From assembly GCA_031267855.1 (NCBI GenBank), contig JAIRYH010000122.1, positions 1-7,699 of the forward strand: a stretch of 7,699 nucleotides of DNA, given 5' to 3'. Numbering within the stretch: position 1 is the stretch's first letter; each line of letters begins with the position of its first letter. Position numbers and translations under genes: made by a program. Below the pieces are notes generated by a model. The model was not told where the DNA came from. It searched no databases and saw nothing but the letters and a program-made list of their open reading frames with translations. The stretch comes from Prevotellaceae bacterium. Its GTDB lineage: Bacteria; Bacteroidota; Bacteroidia; Bacteroidales; UBA932. Positions 1-4,637 of this stretch are shown piece after piece.

Positions 1-162
1 TCCCCCAGGCTGAAAAATGGCTTTTGTAAGCCAACAATTCGCTCCCGCAGGCTGAAAAATGGCTTTTGTAAGCTTACAATTCGTCCCGCAGGCTGAAAAA
101 TGGCTTTTGCAAGCCAACAATTCGTCCCGCAGGCTGAAAAATGGCTTTTGTAAGCCAACAAT
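1..162. repeat. 41-42 bp tandem repeat array, at least four units, cut by the window edge
   Basis: Units start at 7, 49, 90 and 131. The first is 42 bp and the next two are 41 bp. The last matches for only 32 bp, to 162. Positions 1-6 look like the end of an earlier unit, so the array continues to the left. Each unit contains TGGCTT, a 4-nt loop and AAGCCA, which gives a 6-bp stem. In unit 2 the right arm is AAGCTT, which weakens the stem. Copies differ by only one to three bases, so the array is recent or kept homogeneous. There are no unique spacers, so this is not a CRISPR array. The period is mostly not a multiple of three, and the short open frames through it shift frame between units, so it is not coding. 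Confidence 0.9.
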
Positions 163-170
163 CCCCTTTC

Positions 171-196
171 GCCGGTTTGCCGGCCGGCTGTTTTTT
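171..196 (+). terminator. possible intrinsic terminator for plus-strand transcripts
   Basis: GCCGG at 171-175 can pair with CCGGC at 184-188 (8-nt loop) or with CCGGC at 180-184 (4-nt loop). A run of six T follows at 191-196. The stem is only 5 bp but entirely G-C. It would stop transcription entering from the left before it meets the convergent minus-strand operon. No plus-strand gene that would need it is visible in the window, so this is a tentative call. Confidence 0.35.
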
Positions 197-198
197 CC

Positions 199-267
199 TG
201 CGATGTGCGATTTGCGACATGCGACATGCGACAGCTTCCGTTCGCCCGTCGCAAATCGCAAGTCGCC
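199..267. repeat. heptad-based dispersed repeat, copy 1 (downstream of deoC)
   Basis: Five tandem heptamers fill 199-233: TGCGATG, TGCGATT and three TGCGACA. GCTTCC follows at 234-239, and then inverted heptamers at 248-267. TGCGATTTGCGAC at 206-218 is the exact reverse complement of 248-260, giving a 13-bp stem around a 29-nt loop. Positions 206-239 recur in inverted orientation at 4407-4440 with 32 of 34 bases identical. It lies just past the 3' end of the minus-strand operon and could act as a 3'-end structure. No T run follows on the minus strand, so it is not a standard intrinsic terminator. Confidence 0.85.
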
Positions 268-288
268 GTGACGCGCTTCGCGCAACTC

Positions 289-316
289 TTAGTTCTTCAC
301 TCTTAGTTCTTCACTC
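289..316. repeat. 14-bp tandem duplication that supplies the deoC stop codon
   Basis: On the minus strand GAGTGAAGAACTAA occurs twice in a row. In the first copy the frame reads through as ..SEELR. The second copy is shifted by 14 bp and is read as ..VKN followed by TAA. The stop codon and the last residues of the aldolase are therefore products of the duplication, and the natural C-terminus may be further upstream or downstream. Confidence 0.85.
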
Positions 317-1026
317 TCAACGTCAATATTTCCCGGCAGTGCCAGGGCTTCTTCCATGATGCTGACGGCTGACGGCAGGCCGATGCCGAATCTGTCGGCG
401 CCTTTTTTGTACATCGCCACGAGTGTTTTGAGGTCGCGAACGCCTCCGGCGACTTTGAGCTTGATGGTGTCGCCGATGGCCGCTTTCATTGTTTCGACGT
501 GGTGTATGGTGGTGGGGGCGGCAGAGAAGCCTGTGCCCGATTTCACATAATTGGCGCCGGCGTCGATGACTATTGCGCAGGCCGTGGCAATTTCTTCGTC
601 GGTGAGGAGCATGGCTTCGATGATAACTTTCAGGGAGCTGTTTTTGCAGGCCTGGCGCACGGCTTTGATGTCGTCCGTTACGTCGCGGTATTGTTTGGAT
701 TTAAGCCATCCGATGTTCATTACCATGTCTACTTCGGCGGCGCCGAGGCTTTCGAAGTAGTGCGCCTGCGCTACTTTGATGAAGGTCGTTTCCTGTCCGG
801 AGGGGAAGGAGAGGGAGGTGCCGAAGGCGGTTCCGGTGCCTTTGAGTTTTTCGCGCAGCAGTTCGTAGCAGGCAGGCCAGGCGAAGGCGCATCCGAAGCG
901 GTATTTTTTGCATGCTTCGATCAGGCTGTTTACGTCTTCGCGGGAGGTGTCGAGTTTTAGTGTGCTGGCGTCAATGATGTAGGCAATGTCGCCGGGCGTG
1001 AGCATGGTTTTGCGGGTTTCTTTCAT
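289..1026 (-). CDS. deoC: divergent deoxyribose-phosphate aldolase (DERA) family protein
   Basis: A class I aldolase TIM barrel of 245 residues, within the usual length of bacterial DERA. Members of the family cleave 2-deoxyribose 5-phosphate to acetaldehyde and glyceraldehyde 3-phosphate in the cytoplasm through a Lys Schiff base. The catalytic set is visible: Asp100 in EVDMVMNIG, Schiff-base Lys162 in VKSGTGF and Lys191 in KVAGGVRD. KVIIEAMLLTDEE (133-145) is also typical. Several other positions differ from the family. VKSGTGF replaces the common VKTSTGF. The phosphate-binding region, normally like RIGTSSG, reads RFGIGLPSAV (212-221), with extra residues. Near the N-terminus IDAST replaces the common IDHT. 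The actual substrate is therefore uncertain. It is the last gene of the operon, 34 nt after the ene-reductase. The start at 1026 is preceded by an A/C-rich stretch without a Shine-Dalgarno; Met8 (1005) is an alternative. The C-terminal tail and the stop codon lie in a 14-bp tandem duplication. Confidence 0.88.
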   Translation of the reverse strand: MKETRKTMLTPGDIAYIIDASTLKLDTSREDVNSLIEACKKYRFGCAFAWPACYELLREKLKGTGTAFGTSLSFPSGQETTFIKVAQAHYFESLGAAEVDMVMNIGWLKSKQYRDVTDDIKAVRQACKNSSLKVIIEAMLLTDEEIATACAIVIDAGANYVKSGTGFSAAPTTIHHVETMKAAIGDTIKLKVAGGVRDLKTLVAMYKKGADRFGIGLPSAVSIMEEALALPGNIDVESEELRVKN

Positions 1027-1046
1027 GGTGTTTGTTGTTGTTTTTG

Positions 1047-1069
1047 TTCAGGTATGTGGTTCAGGTATG
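1047..1069. repeat. short direct repeat (10 bp, period 13) at the ene-reductase stop codon
   Basis: TTCAGGTATG is present at 1047-1056 and 1060-1069. The second copy contains the TCA (1061-1063) that is the TGA stop of the minus-strand ene-reductase gene. The first copy lies in the spacer before deoC. It resembles the duplication at the deoC stop but is shorter, so chance is possible. Confidence 0.6.
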
Positions 1070-2302
1070 CAGTTCCGTCAGTTTTCCCATGGTTTTGCGG
1101 ATTTCCCTGAAGCGTTCGGCATAGGGTTTGTTAAAGGCGACGCAGCCTACGGGCTGCTGGCGGATCATGAGTTCTTCGCAGTTCATGCACTGGGTGCAGT
1201 ATTTGATTTCCTTTTCCCGGTCTTCCTGCAGCTTCAGCGGGGTGAGGGGATCGGCAAACGACTGCCGTCCGAGGCCTATCATGTCCATCATCCCGTCGCT
1301 GATGCAGCGCGCGCCCATCGCAAAGAGGGACGACTTGCCGGGTTCTATGAACAGGAGTTTGTTTTTCGGCCCCCTGAAAGGGGAGAAGGAGGAGCCGATC
1401 ACCACTGTTTCGGGCTTCAGGGCGTGTTTCATCAGGTTGGCAAAGTAGAAATGAAGATAAGACAGGTAGGGTTCGTCCTGTACGGCTTCCATGAAGTTCA
1501 TGCTGGCATGCACGTTTCCGAGGGATTCGACGAAGTAGCTTGCGCCGCGCGCTTCGAGTCCCCTGAGCAGGTCGAGGGATTCGGTCAGGTCCATCAGGGG
1601 GGAGTCGGGGCCGGCAGATCCGCAGCCGCCGGGAAAGCCTTCCCAGACGGAAACTTTTGAGCCGATCAGGAAATTTTTGTCCGGCACTCCTTTGCGGATG
1701 CGTTCCATCAGGTCGTAGGCAAAGCGTGATCTGTTTTCCCAGGCGCCGCCATATTTCCATTTGCGGTCGTTGTAGGGGCGCAGGATTTGAGAGCCAAGGT
1801 AGCCGTGGCAGAATTTCAGATCAATCCCGTCGGCTCCCGCGGCCTGCGCAATCTTTGAGGACAGGACAAACCGGTCGATTATTCTGTCTACTTCTTCTTC
1901 GGTAAGCAGGTCGCCGCCCTTGCCGTAAATCGGCTTTACGGTAACGCGGCGTGAGAATTCCGGTTCGCTGATGTCGCCCGAGTGTGTCAGCTGAAAGACT
2001 ATTTTTACTTTCGGGTTAATGCTTTTCAGGTGTCCGATGAATTTTGCCAGCGGCTTTTCGTTTGGCGGCATGATTTCAAGCTGCGTTTTCCGTGCACGGC
2101 TTTCGTTGGTGACGGTGATTGCTTCAAGGTCGACAAGGGCAAAGTTGCCTTTGTACAGGTTTTCGTAGCGCCGGCGGGTCAGTTCGGTCGGATTTCCTTC
2201 CGCATCGGCATCTACGCACTCCATCGGCTGGGCAAAGAAACGGTTGATGCATTCGTGCCGGCCGATTTTCACAGGGGATAGTAACAGCGATTTATAGTCC
2301 AT
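1061..2302 (-). CDS. Fe-S flavin oxidoreductase, old yellow enzyme / 2,4-dienoyl-CoA reductase superfamily (ene-reductase-like)
   Basis: The protein has 413 residues, forming an FMN-binding TIM barrel followed by a four-Cys cluster motif. Barrel signatures are INRFFAQPM (19-27), FQLTHSGD (103-110), an AAGADGID..HGYLGSQ stretch (154-172), KYGGAWENRSRF (183-194) and GLGRQSFADP (343-352). Cys369, Cys372, Cys375 and Cys387 (C-x2-C-x2-C-x11-C) should bind a 4Fe-4S cluster. Enzymes of this family reduce activated C=C bonds (enones, enoyl-CoAs). The protein ends soon after the cluster, without the FAD/NAD(P) domains of full-length dienoyl-CoA reductases (about 670 residues), so electrons must come from NAD(P)H directly or from a partner protein. 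Where relatives have His-x-x-His/Asn before GYL, this protein has Lys163-x-x-His166. It begins 16 nt after the dehydrogenase gene, and that spacer holds a run of seven C on the coding strand. The operon context suggests reduction of an unsaturated keto-sugar intermediate, which is inference. Confidence 0.9.
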   Translation of the reverse strand: MDYKSLLLSPVKIGRHECINRFFAQPMECVDADAEGNPTELTRRRYENLYKGNFALVDLEAITVTNESRARKTQLEIMPPNEKPLAKFIGHLKSINPKVKIVFQLTHSGDISEPEFSRRVTVKPIYGKGGDLLTEEEVDRIIDRFVLSSKIAQAAGADGIDLKFCHGYLGSQILRPYNDRKWKYGGAWENRSRFAYDLMERIRKGVPDKNFLIGSKVSVWEGFPGGCGSAGPDSPLMDLTESLDLLRGLEARGASYFVESLGNVHASMNFMEAVQDEPYLSYLHFYFANLMKHALKPETVVIGSSFSPFRGPKNKLLFIEPGKSSLFAMGARCISDGMMDMIGLGRQSFADPLTPLKLQEDREKEIKYCTQCMNCEELMIRQQPVGCVAFNKPYAERFREIRKTMGKLTELHT

Positions 2303-2318
2303 GGCGGATCGGGGGGGT

Positions 2319-3386
2319 TTATTTGTACAGGATGATGCGTTCGCTGATTTCGGGCGCCACGAGGACTTTCACTAATTTGGGGTTGGTGCGCAGTTCGTTC
2401 AGGGCTGTTTCCAGTTCTTCGAGCGGGACAATCATTGAGATCAGCGGGCGCGGGTCGATCCGGCGGTACTGCAGCAGCCTGATGGCGTCGCCCCAGTCGT
2501 TGCCTATGCCGGCGCAGCTGCCCGATACTTTCTTTTCCTGTAATACGAACTGCACGGGAGGGATGCGGGCGTAATCGTCGTCGGCGCATATCCCGAATGC
2601 TTCCAGCCTGCCGCCTTTGCGCAGCATTTTAAATGCCTGCTCGTAGGTAGCCGGCGTTCCCACTGCCTCCAGGACATAGTCGGCGCCAATGCCGCCGGTC
2701 AGTTTCATCACCTCCGCCACCGCGTCAGGCGTTTCCTTTATGTTGACGGTATGGTCGGCGCACATTTGTTCAGCCATGCGCAGGCGTTCGGCGTTATCGC
2801 CAATGACAATGACCGGCGCCGCGCCGCGCAGTCTGGCCAGTGCGCCGTGTATAATGCCCAGCCCGCAACCGATGACGACGATGCTGCCGGCTATTTTCAG
2901 GTCCATTGCTTTTGCCGCGTGCAGGCAGGCGGTCAGCGGCTCGATAAACGCCGCGCTGTAGTCATCGACGCTTTCGGGCAGGATGTAGCAGTTCTCCCAG
3001 GGCACTTTCACGTATTCGGCAAACGCGCCCGATGTGTGTATCCCGATTTGTGTGAAGGTTTCGCACAAAAGAGGGTCGCCCCGCCGGCAGTAGTAGCAGG
3101 TGCCGCACGCAAGGCAGATGTCGGCTGCCACACGGTCGCCTTTTTTAAGCTTCTTTACGCGGCTGCCGACCTCTTCGATGATGCCCCAAAATTCGTGTCC
3201 GGTGGTCAAGGGCAGCAACGCCGCTTCATCGGCATATTTGCCGGTATAAGAGCCCCAGTCGGAGCCGCAGATACCGCAATACTTCACTTTTACCAGCACC
3301 TCATTTTCGTTGATCTCGGGAACCGCCACTTCCTGCAATTCCATCCTGCGCGGCTCCATCAGAACCTGTGCTCTCATTGTTTTCAT
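2319..3386 (-). CDS. zinc-dependent medium-chain dehydrogenase (threonine/sorbitol dehydrogenase-like)
   Basis: A 355-residue medium-chain alcohol dehydrogenase. The GroES-like half carries the catalytic zinc ligands Cys40 (in CGICGSD), His64 and Glu65 (in TTGHEF) and Glu149 (in IEPLTAC). The structural zinc lobe is CGTCYYCRRGDPLLC, with Cys94, 97, 100 and 108. The Rossmann half has GCGLGIIHG at 173-181. An Asp at the end of the second strand (VIVIGD) points to NAD(H) rather than NADP(H). The expected reaction is oxidation of a secondary hydroxyl on a sugar, polyol or hydroxy acid to a ketone; the substrate cannot be read from the sequence. An in-frame ATG at 3428 would give 369 residues but overlaps the isomerase gene by 35 nt and adds a tail not expected in the family. 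The ATG at 3386, only 7 nt after the isomerase stop, fits better and gives the typical N-terminus MKTMRAQVLMEP. It is the second gene of the operon. Confidence 0.92.
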   Translation of the reverse strand: MKTMRAQVLMEPRRMELQEVAVPEINENEVLVKVKYCGICGSDWGSYTGKYADEAALLPLTTGHEFWGIIEEVGSRVKKLKKGDRVAADICLACGTCYYCRRGDPLLCETFTQIGIHTSGAFAEYVKVPWENCYILPESVDDYSAAFIEPLTACLHAAKAMDLKIAGSIVVIGCGLGIIHGALARLRGAAPVIVIGDNAERLRMAEQMCADHTVNIKETPDAVAEVMKLTGGIGADYVLEAVGTPATYEQAFKMLRKGGRLEAFGICADDDYARIPPVQFVLQEKKVSGSCAGIGNDWGDAIRLLQYRRIDPRPLISMIVPLEELETALNELRTNPKLVKVLVAPEISERIILYK

Positions 3387-3393
3387 AGTCTGT

Positions 3394-4368
3394 TTATTTT
3401 TGAAATAACCTGTCCATACGCGCTTCATAGGGGGCTTTAATCATCAACGGCTTCAGGAATGCAATTGTTTTTTCCACCCCGTCGCCGATGCTCATGGTGA
3501 CGTCTTCGTGCTCGTAATTGTAGGCGCCGTCAAAGCCGACCATATATAATCCGGTAATAATTTTTTTCCAGTCAATGCTTCCCCAGCCCGGTATCCTGAA
3601 CCGTAAGGAACGGTCCGGCCGCCCCCATGCTCCCTGCATCATCAGGCCGCCTTTCATCATGTTATGTTCCACAAGTTCGCAATCTTTTGCGTGTACCGCC
3701 ACAATTCTATTGCCCAGTTCACTGATGAACGTTTGCAGATTAATGCCCGCCATCAATAAGTTGGCAGGGTCAAAGTTGATCCCGTAGCTCGGATGATAGC
3801 CGGACAGTTCCAGGCACCTTAATGCGGTGTGCGTGTCATATATGATATTGTTGGGATGAGGCTCGAACGCGACTTTGACGCCGTATTCCTTAAACTTGTC
3901 GAAAACCGGCATATAATTTTCCACAAATCGCTTTTCCTCGTCGGCCCACCCTCCGGGATAGGGCCAGTCGTTGATATGACCGAAGTTTTCAATGCCTGAA
4001 AAGGCTACTACTGCCGGCACTTCAAGTACGTTTGCCAGCTGTGCCGATTTAATAAGGCTCTTCACGCCACAGGTGATCTTTTCTTCTTTTGTTCCGGGAC
4101 AGATACTGTCCGTATCCACGCCATAGGGTCCCAATATAAGGAGGGATTCGGGATGATTGCTGACGGCGGATAATTCAAGGCCGCAGCCGTTAACCATCTT
4201 CTTGAATTTTGCCGCTTCACCCGGCTGCAGCAGCCGGTCGGCGTCAATCTGCCCGTTATCTTTATAGGAAGGTATCTCAATGGCTTCGTATCCCTGCGCG
4301 GATACGATGCTGCAGACTTCCTCTATCGACTTGTCGGAATAATTTATGCTGCAAAATCCTACTTTCAT
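3394..4368 (-). CDS. sugar phosphate isomerase/epimerase family protein (xylose-isomerase-like TIM barrel)
   Basis: A 324-residue TIM barrel of the xylose isomerase-like / AP endonuclease 2 superfamily. Four metal ligands of the fold can be placed: Glu169 (VAFEPHPNN), Asp200 (INFDPANL), His226 (VHAKDCEL) and Glu286 (YNYEHED). Family members use a divalent metal to isomerise or epimerise sugars, keto-sugars or inositol derivatives, or to dehydrate inosose (IolE). There is no signal peptide, so it is cytoplasmic. The C-terminal half, with WGSIDWKKI (262-270) and VGFDGAYNYEHED, is typical of copies found in Bacteroidota catabolic clusters. It is the first gene of the minus-strand operon, and its stop is 7 nt before the dehydrogenase start. 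The start at 4368 follows CGAAGACCAAAG on the coding strand, with no strong Shine-Dalgarno. Substrate and exact reaction are unknown. Confidence 0.91.
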   Translation of the reverse strand: MKVGFCSINYSDKSIEEVCSIVSAQGYEAIEIPSYKDNGQIDADRLLQPGEAAKFKKMVNGCGLELSAVSNHPESLLILGPYGVDTDSICPGTKEEKITCGVKSLIKSAQLANVLEVPAVVAFSGIENFGHINDWPYPGGWADEEKRFVENYMPVFDKFKEYGVKVAFEPHPNNIIYDTHTALRCLELSGYHPSYGINFDPANLLMAGINLQTFISELGNRIVAVHAKDCELVEHNMMKGGLMMQGAWGRPDRSLRFRIPGWGSIDWKKIITGLYMVGFDGAYNYEHEDVTMSIGDGVEKTIAFLKPLMIKAPYEARMDRLFQK

Positions 4369-4391
4369 CTTTGGTCTTCGATATTAAAATT

Positions 4392-4440
4392 ATGCGATAT
4401 GCGATGGGAAGCTGTCGCAAGTCGCCTGTCGCAAATCGCA
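4392..4440. repeat. heptad-based dispersed repeat, copy 2 (leader of the minus-strand operon)
   Basis: The architecture matches copy 1: heptamers TGCGATA and TGCGATG on the plus strand (4392-4405), then GGAAGC, then inverted heptamers to 4440. Positions 4407-4440 are the reverse complement of 206-239 at 32 of 34 bases. TGCGATATGCGA (4392-4403) and TCGCAAATCGCA (4429-4440) form an imperfect hairpin of 11 out of 12 pairs. The element lies between the putative promoter motif of the minus-strand operon (4442-4500) and its first start codon (4368), so it would be in the transcript's 5' leader. Confidence 0.85.
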
Positions 4441-4441
4441 G

Positions 4442-4500
4442 TACAATGTTATCCATAATTTTTGTGAAAAGGGTTTAATCTCCGACAAAAAATGTTTGTT
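4442..4500 (-). promoter_or_regulatory. putative promoter or regulator site of the minus-strand catabolic operon
   Basis: Reading the minus strand, AACAAACATTTTTTGT (4500 to 4485) is followed, 48 bp start to start, by ATAACATTGTA (4452 to 4442). TAACATTG is one mismatch from the Bacteroidota -7 box TAnnTTTG, and TTTG is present upstream. The gap between them (34 bp) is longer than the usual 19-21 bp, so a standard housekeeping promoter is not proven. The same pair of words faces the divergent gene (see 4562-4610), which supports a functional element. The -7-like box ends 73 bp before the first start codon. Confidence 0.45.
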
Positions 4501-4510
4501 ACCTGTCAAT

Positions 4511-4533
4511 CCCGCATGACCCTCCCCGCATGA
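4511..4533. repeat. 9-bp direct repeat CCCGCATGA, period 14
   Basis: CCCGCATGA occurs at 4511-4519 and 4525-4533, in the middle of the divergent intergenic region. It could be a pair of half-sites for a regulator or a chance repeat. Confidence 0.4.
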
Positions 4534-4545
4534 ATCGAATGTTTC

Positions 4546-4557
4546 GTTAAGTTTAAC
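4546..4557. promoter_or_regulatory. small palindrome GTTAA-GT-TTAAC, possible operator
   Basis: A perfect 5-bp inverted repeat with a 2-bp centre, placed between the two divergent motif pairs. It has the size and symmetry of a dimeric regulator site, but a palindrome this short in A/T-rich DNA may be chance. Confidence 0.3.
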
Positions 4558-4561
4558 AGAA

Positions 4562-4610
4562 AACAAACTTTTTGTGAAAGAATTTCCACCTCTTTAAGAA
4601 TAACATTGTA
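4562..4610 (+). promoter_or_regulatory. putative promoter or regulator site of the double-ThuA gene
   Basis: AACAAACTTTTTGT (4562-4575) is followed, 38 bp start to start, by ATAACATTGTA (4600-4610), which ends 27 nt before the first ATG. TAACATTG resembles the Bacteroidota -7 box TAnnTTTG with one mismatch. TAAACTTG at 4611-4618 is an alternative -7 box. The gap to the upstream TTTG is 26 bp, longer than usual. The inverted counterpart facing the minus-strand operon has the same words at 48 bp, a difference of one helical turn. Confidence 0.45.
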
Positions 4611-4637
4611 TAAACTTGCACTAAACTTTTAACCTTA

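Noticed and set aside
1..162. CRISPR-like array at the left edge
   Set aside because: The units are contiguous tandem copies of 41-42 bp with no unique spacers between repeats and no cas genes in the window.
206..260. Intrinsic terminator for the minus-strand operon
   Set aside because: The 13-bp stem is strong, but no T run follows it on the minus strand, where an A run is found instead. It may still be a 3'-end structure, but not a standard terminator.
59..359. Short plus-strand open frames through the repeat array
   Set aside because: They simply translate the 41-bp repeat, change frame from unit to unit, and end inside the aldolase gene on the other strand.
499..1660. Long plus-strand open frames of 153 and 224 codons opposite the aldolase and ene-reductase
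   Set aside because: They lie antisense to two genes with clear family motifs, show no recognisable domain, and are the expected by-product of GC-rich codon use on the other strand.
3387..3428. Upstream start (ATG at 3428) for the zinc dehydrogenase
   Set aside because: It overlaps the end of the isomerase gene by 35 nt and adds 14 residues not expected in the family. The ATG at 3386 sits 7 nt after the isomerase stop and gives the usual N-terminus.
2751..3440. Plus-strand open frame of 229 codons opposite the zinc dehydrogenase
   Set aside because: The minus-strand protein has complete zinc and nucleotide-binding motifs; the antisense frame has none.
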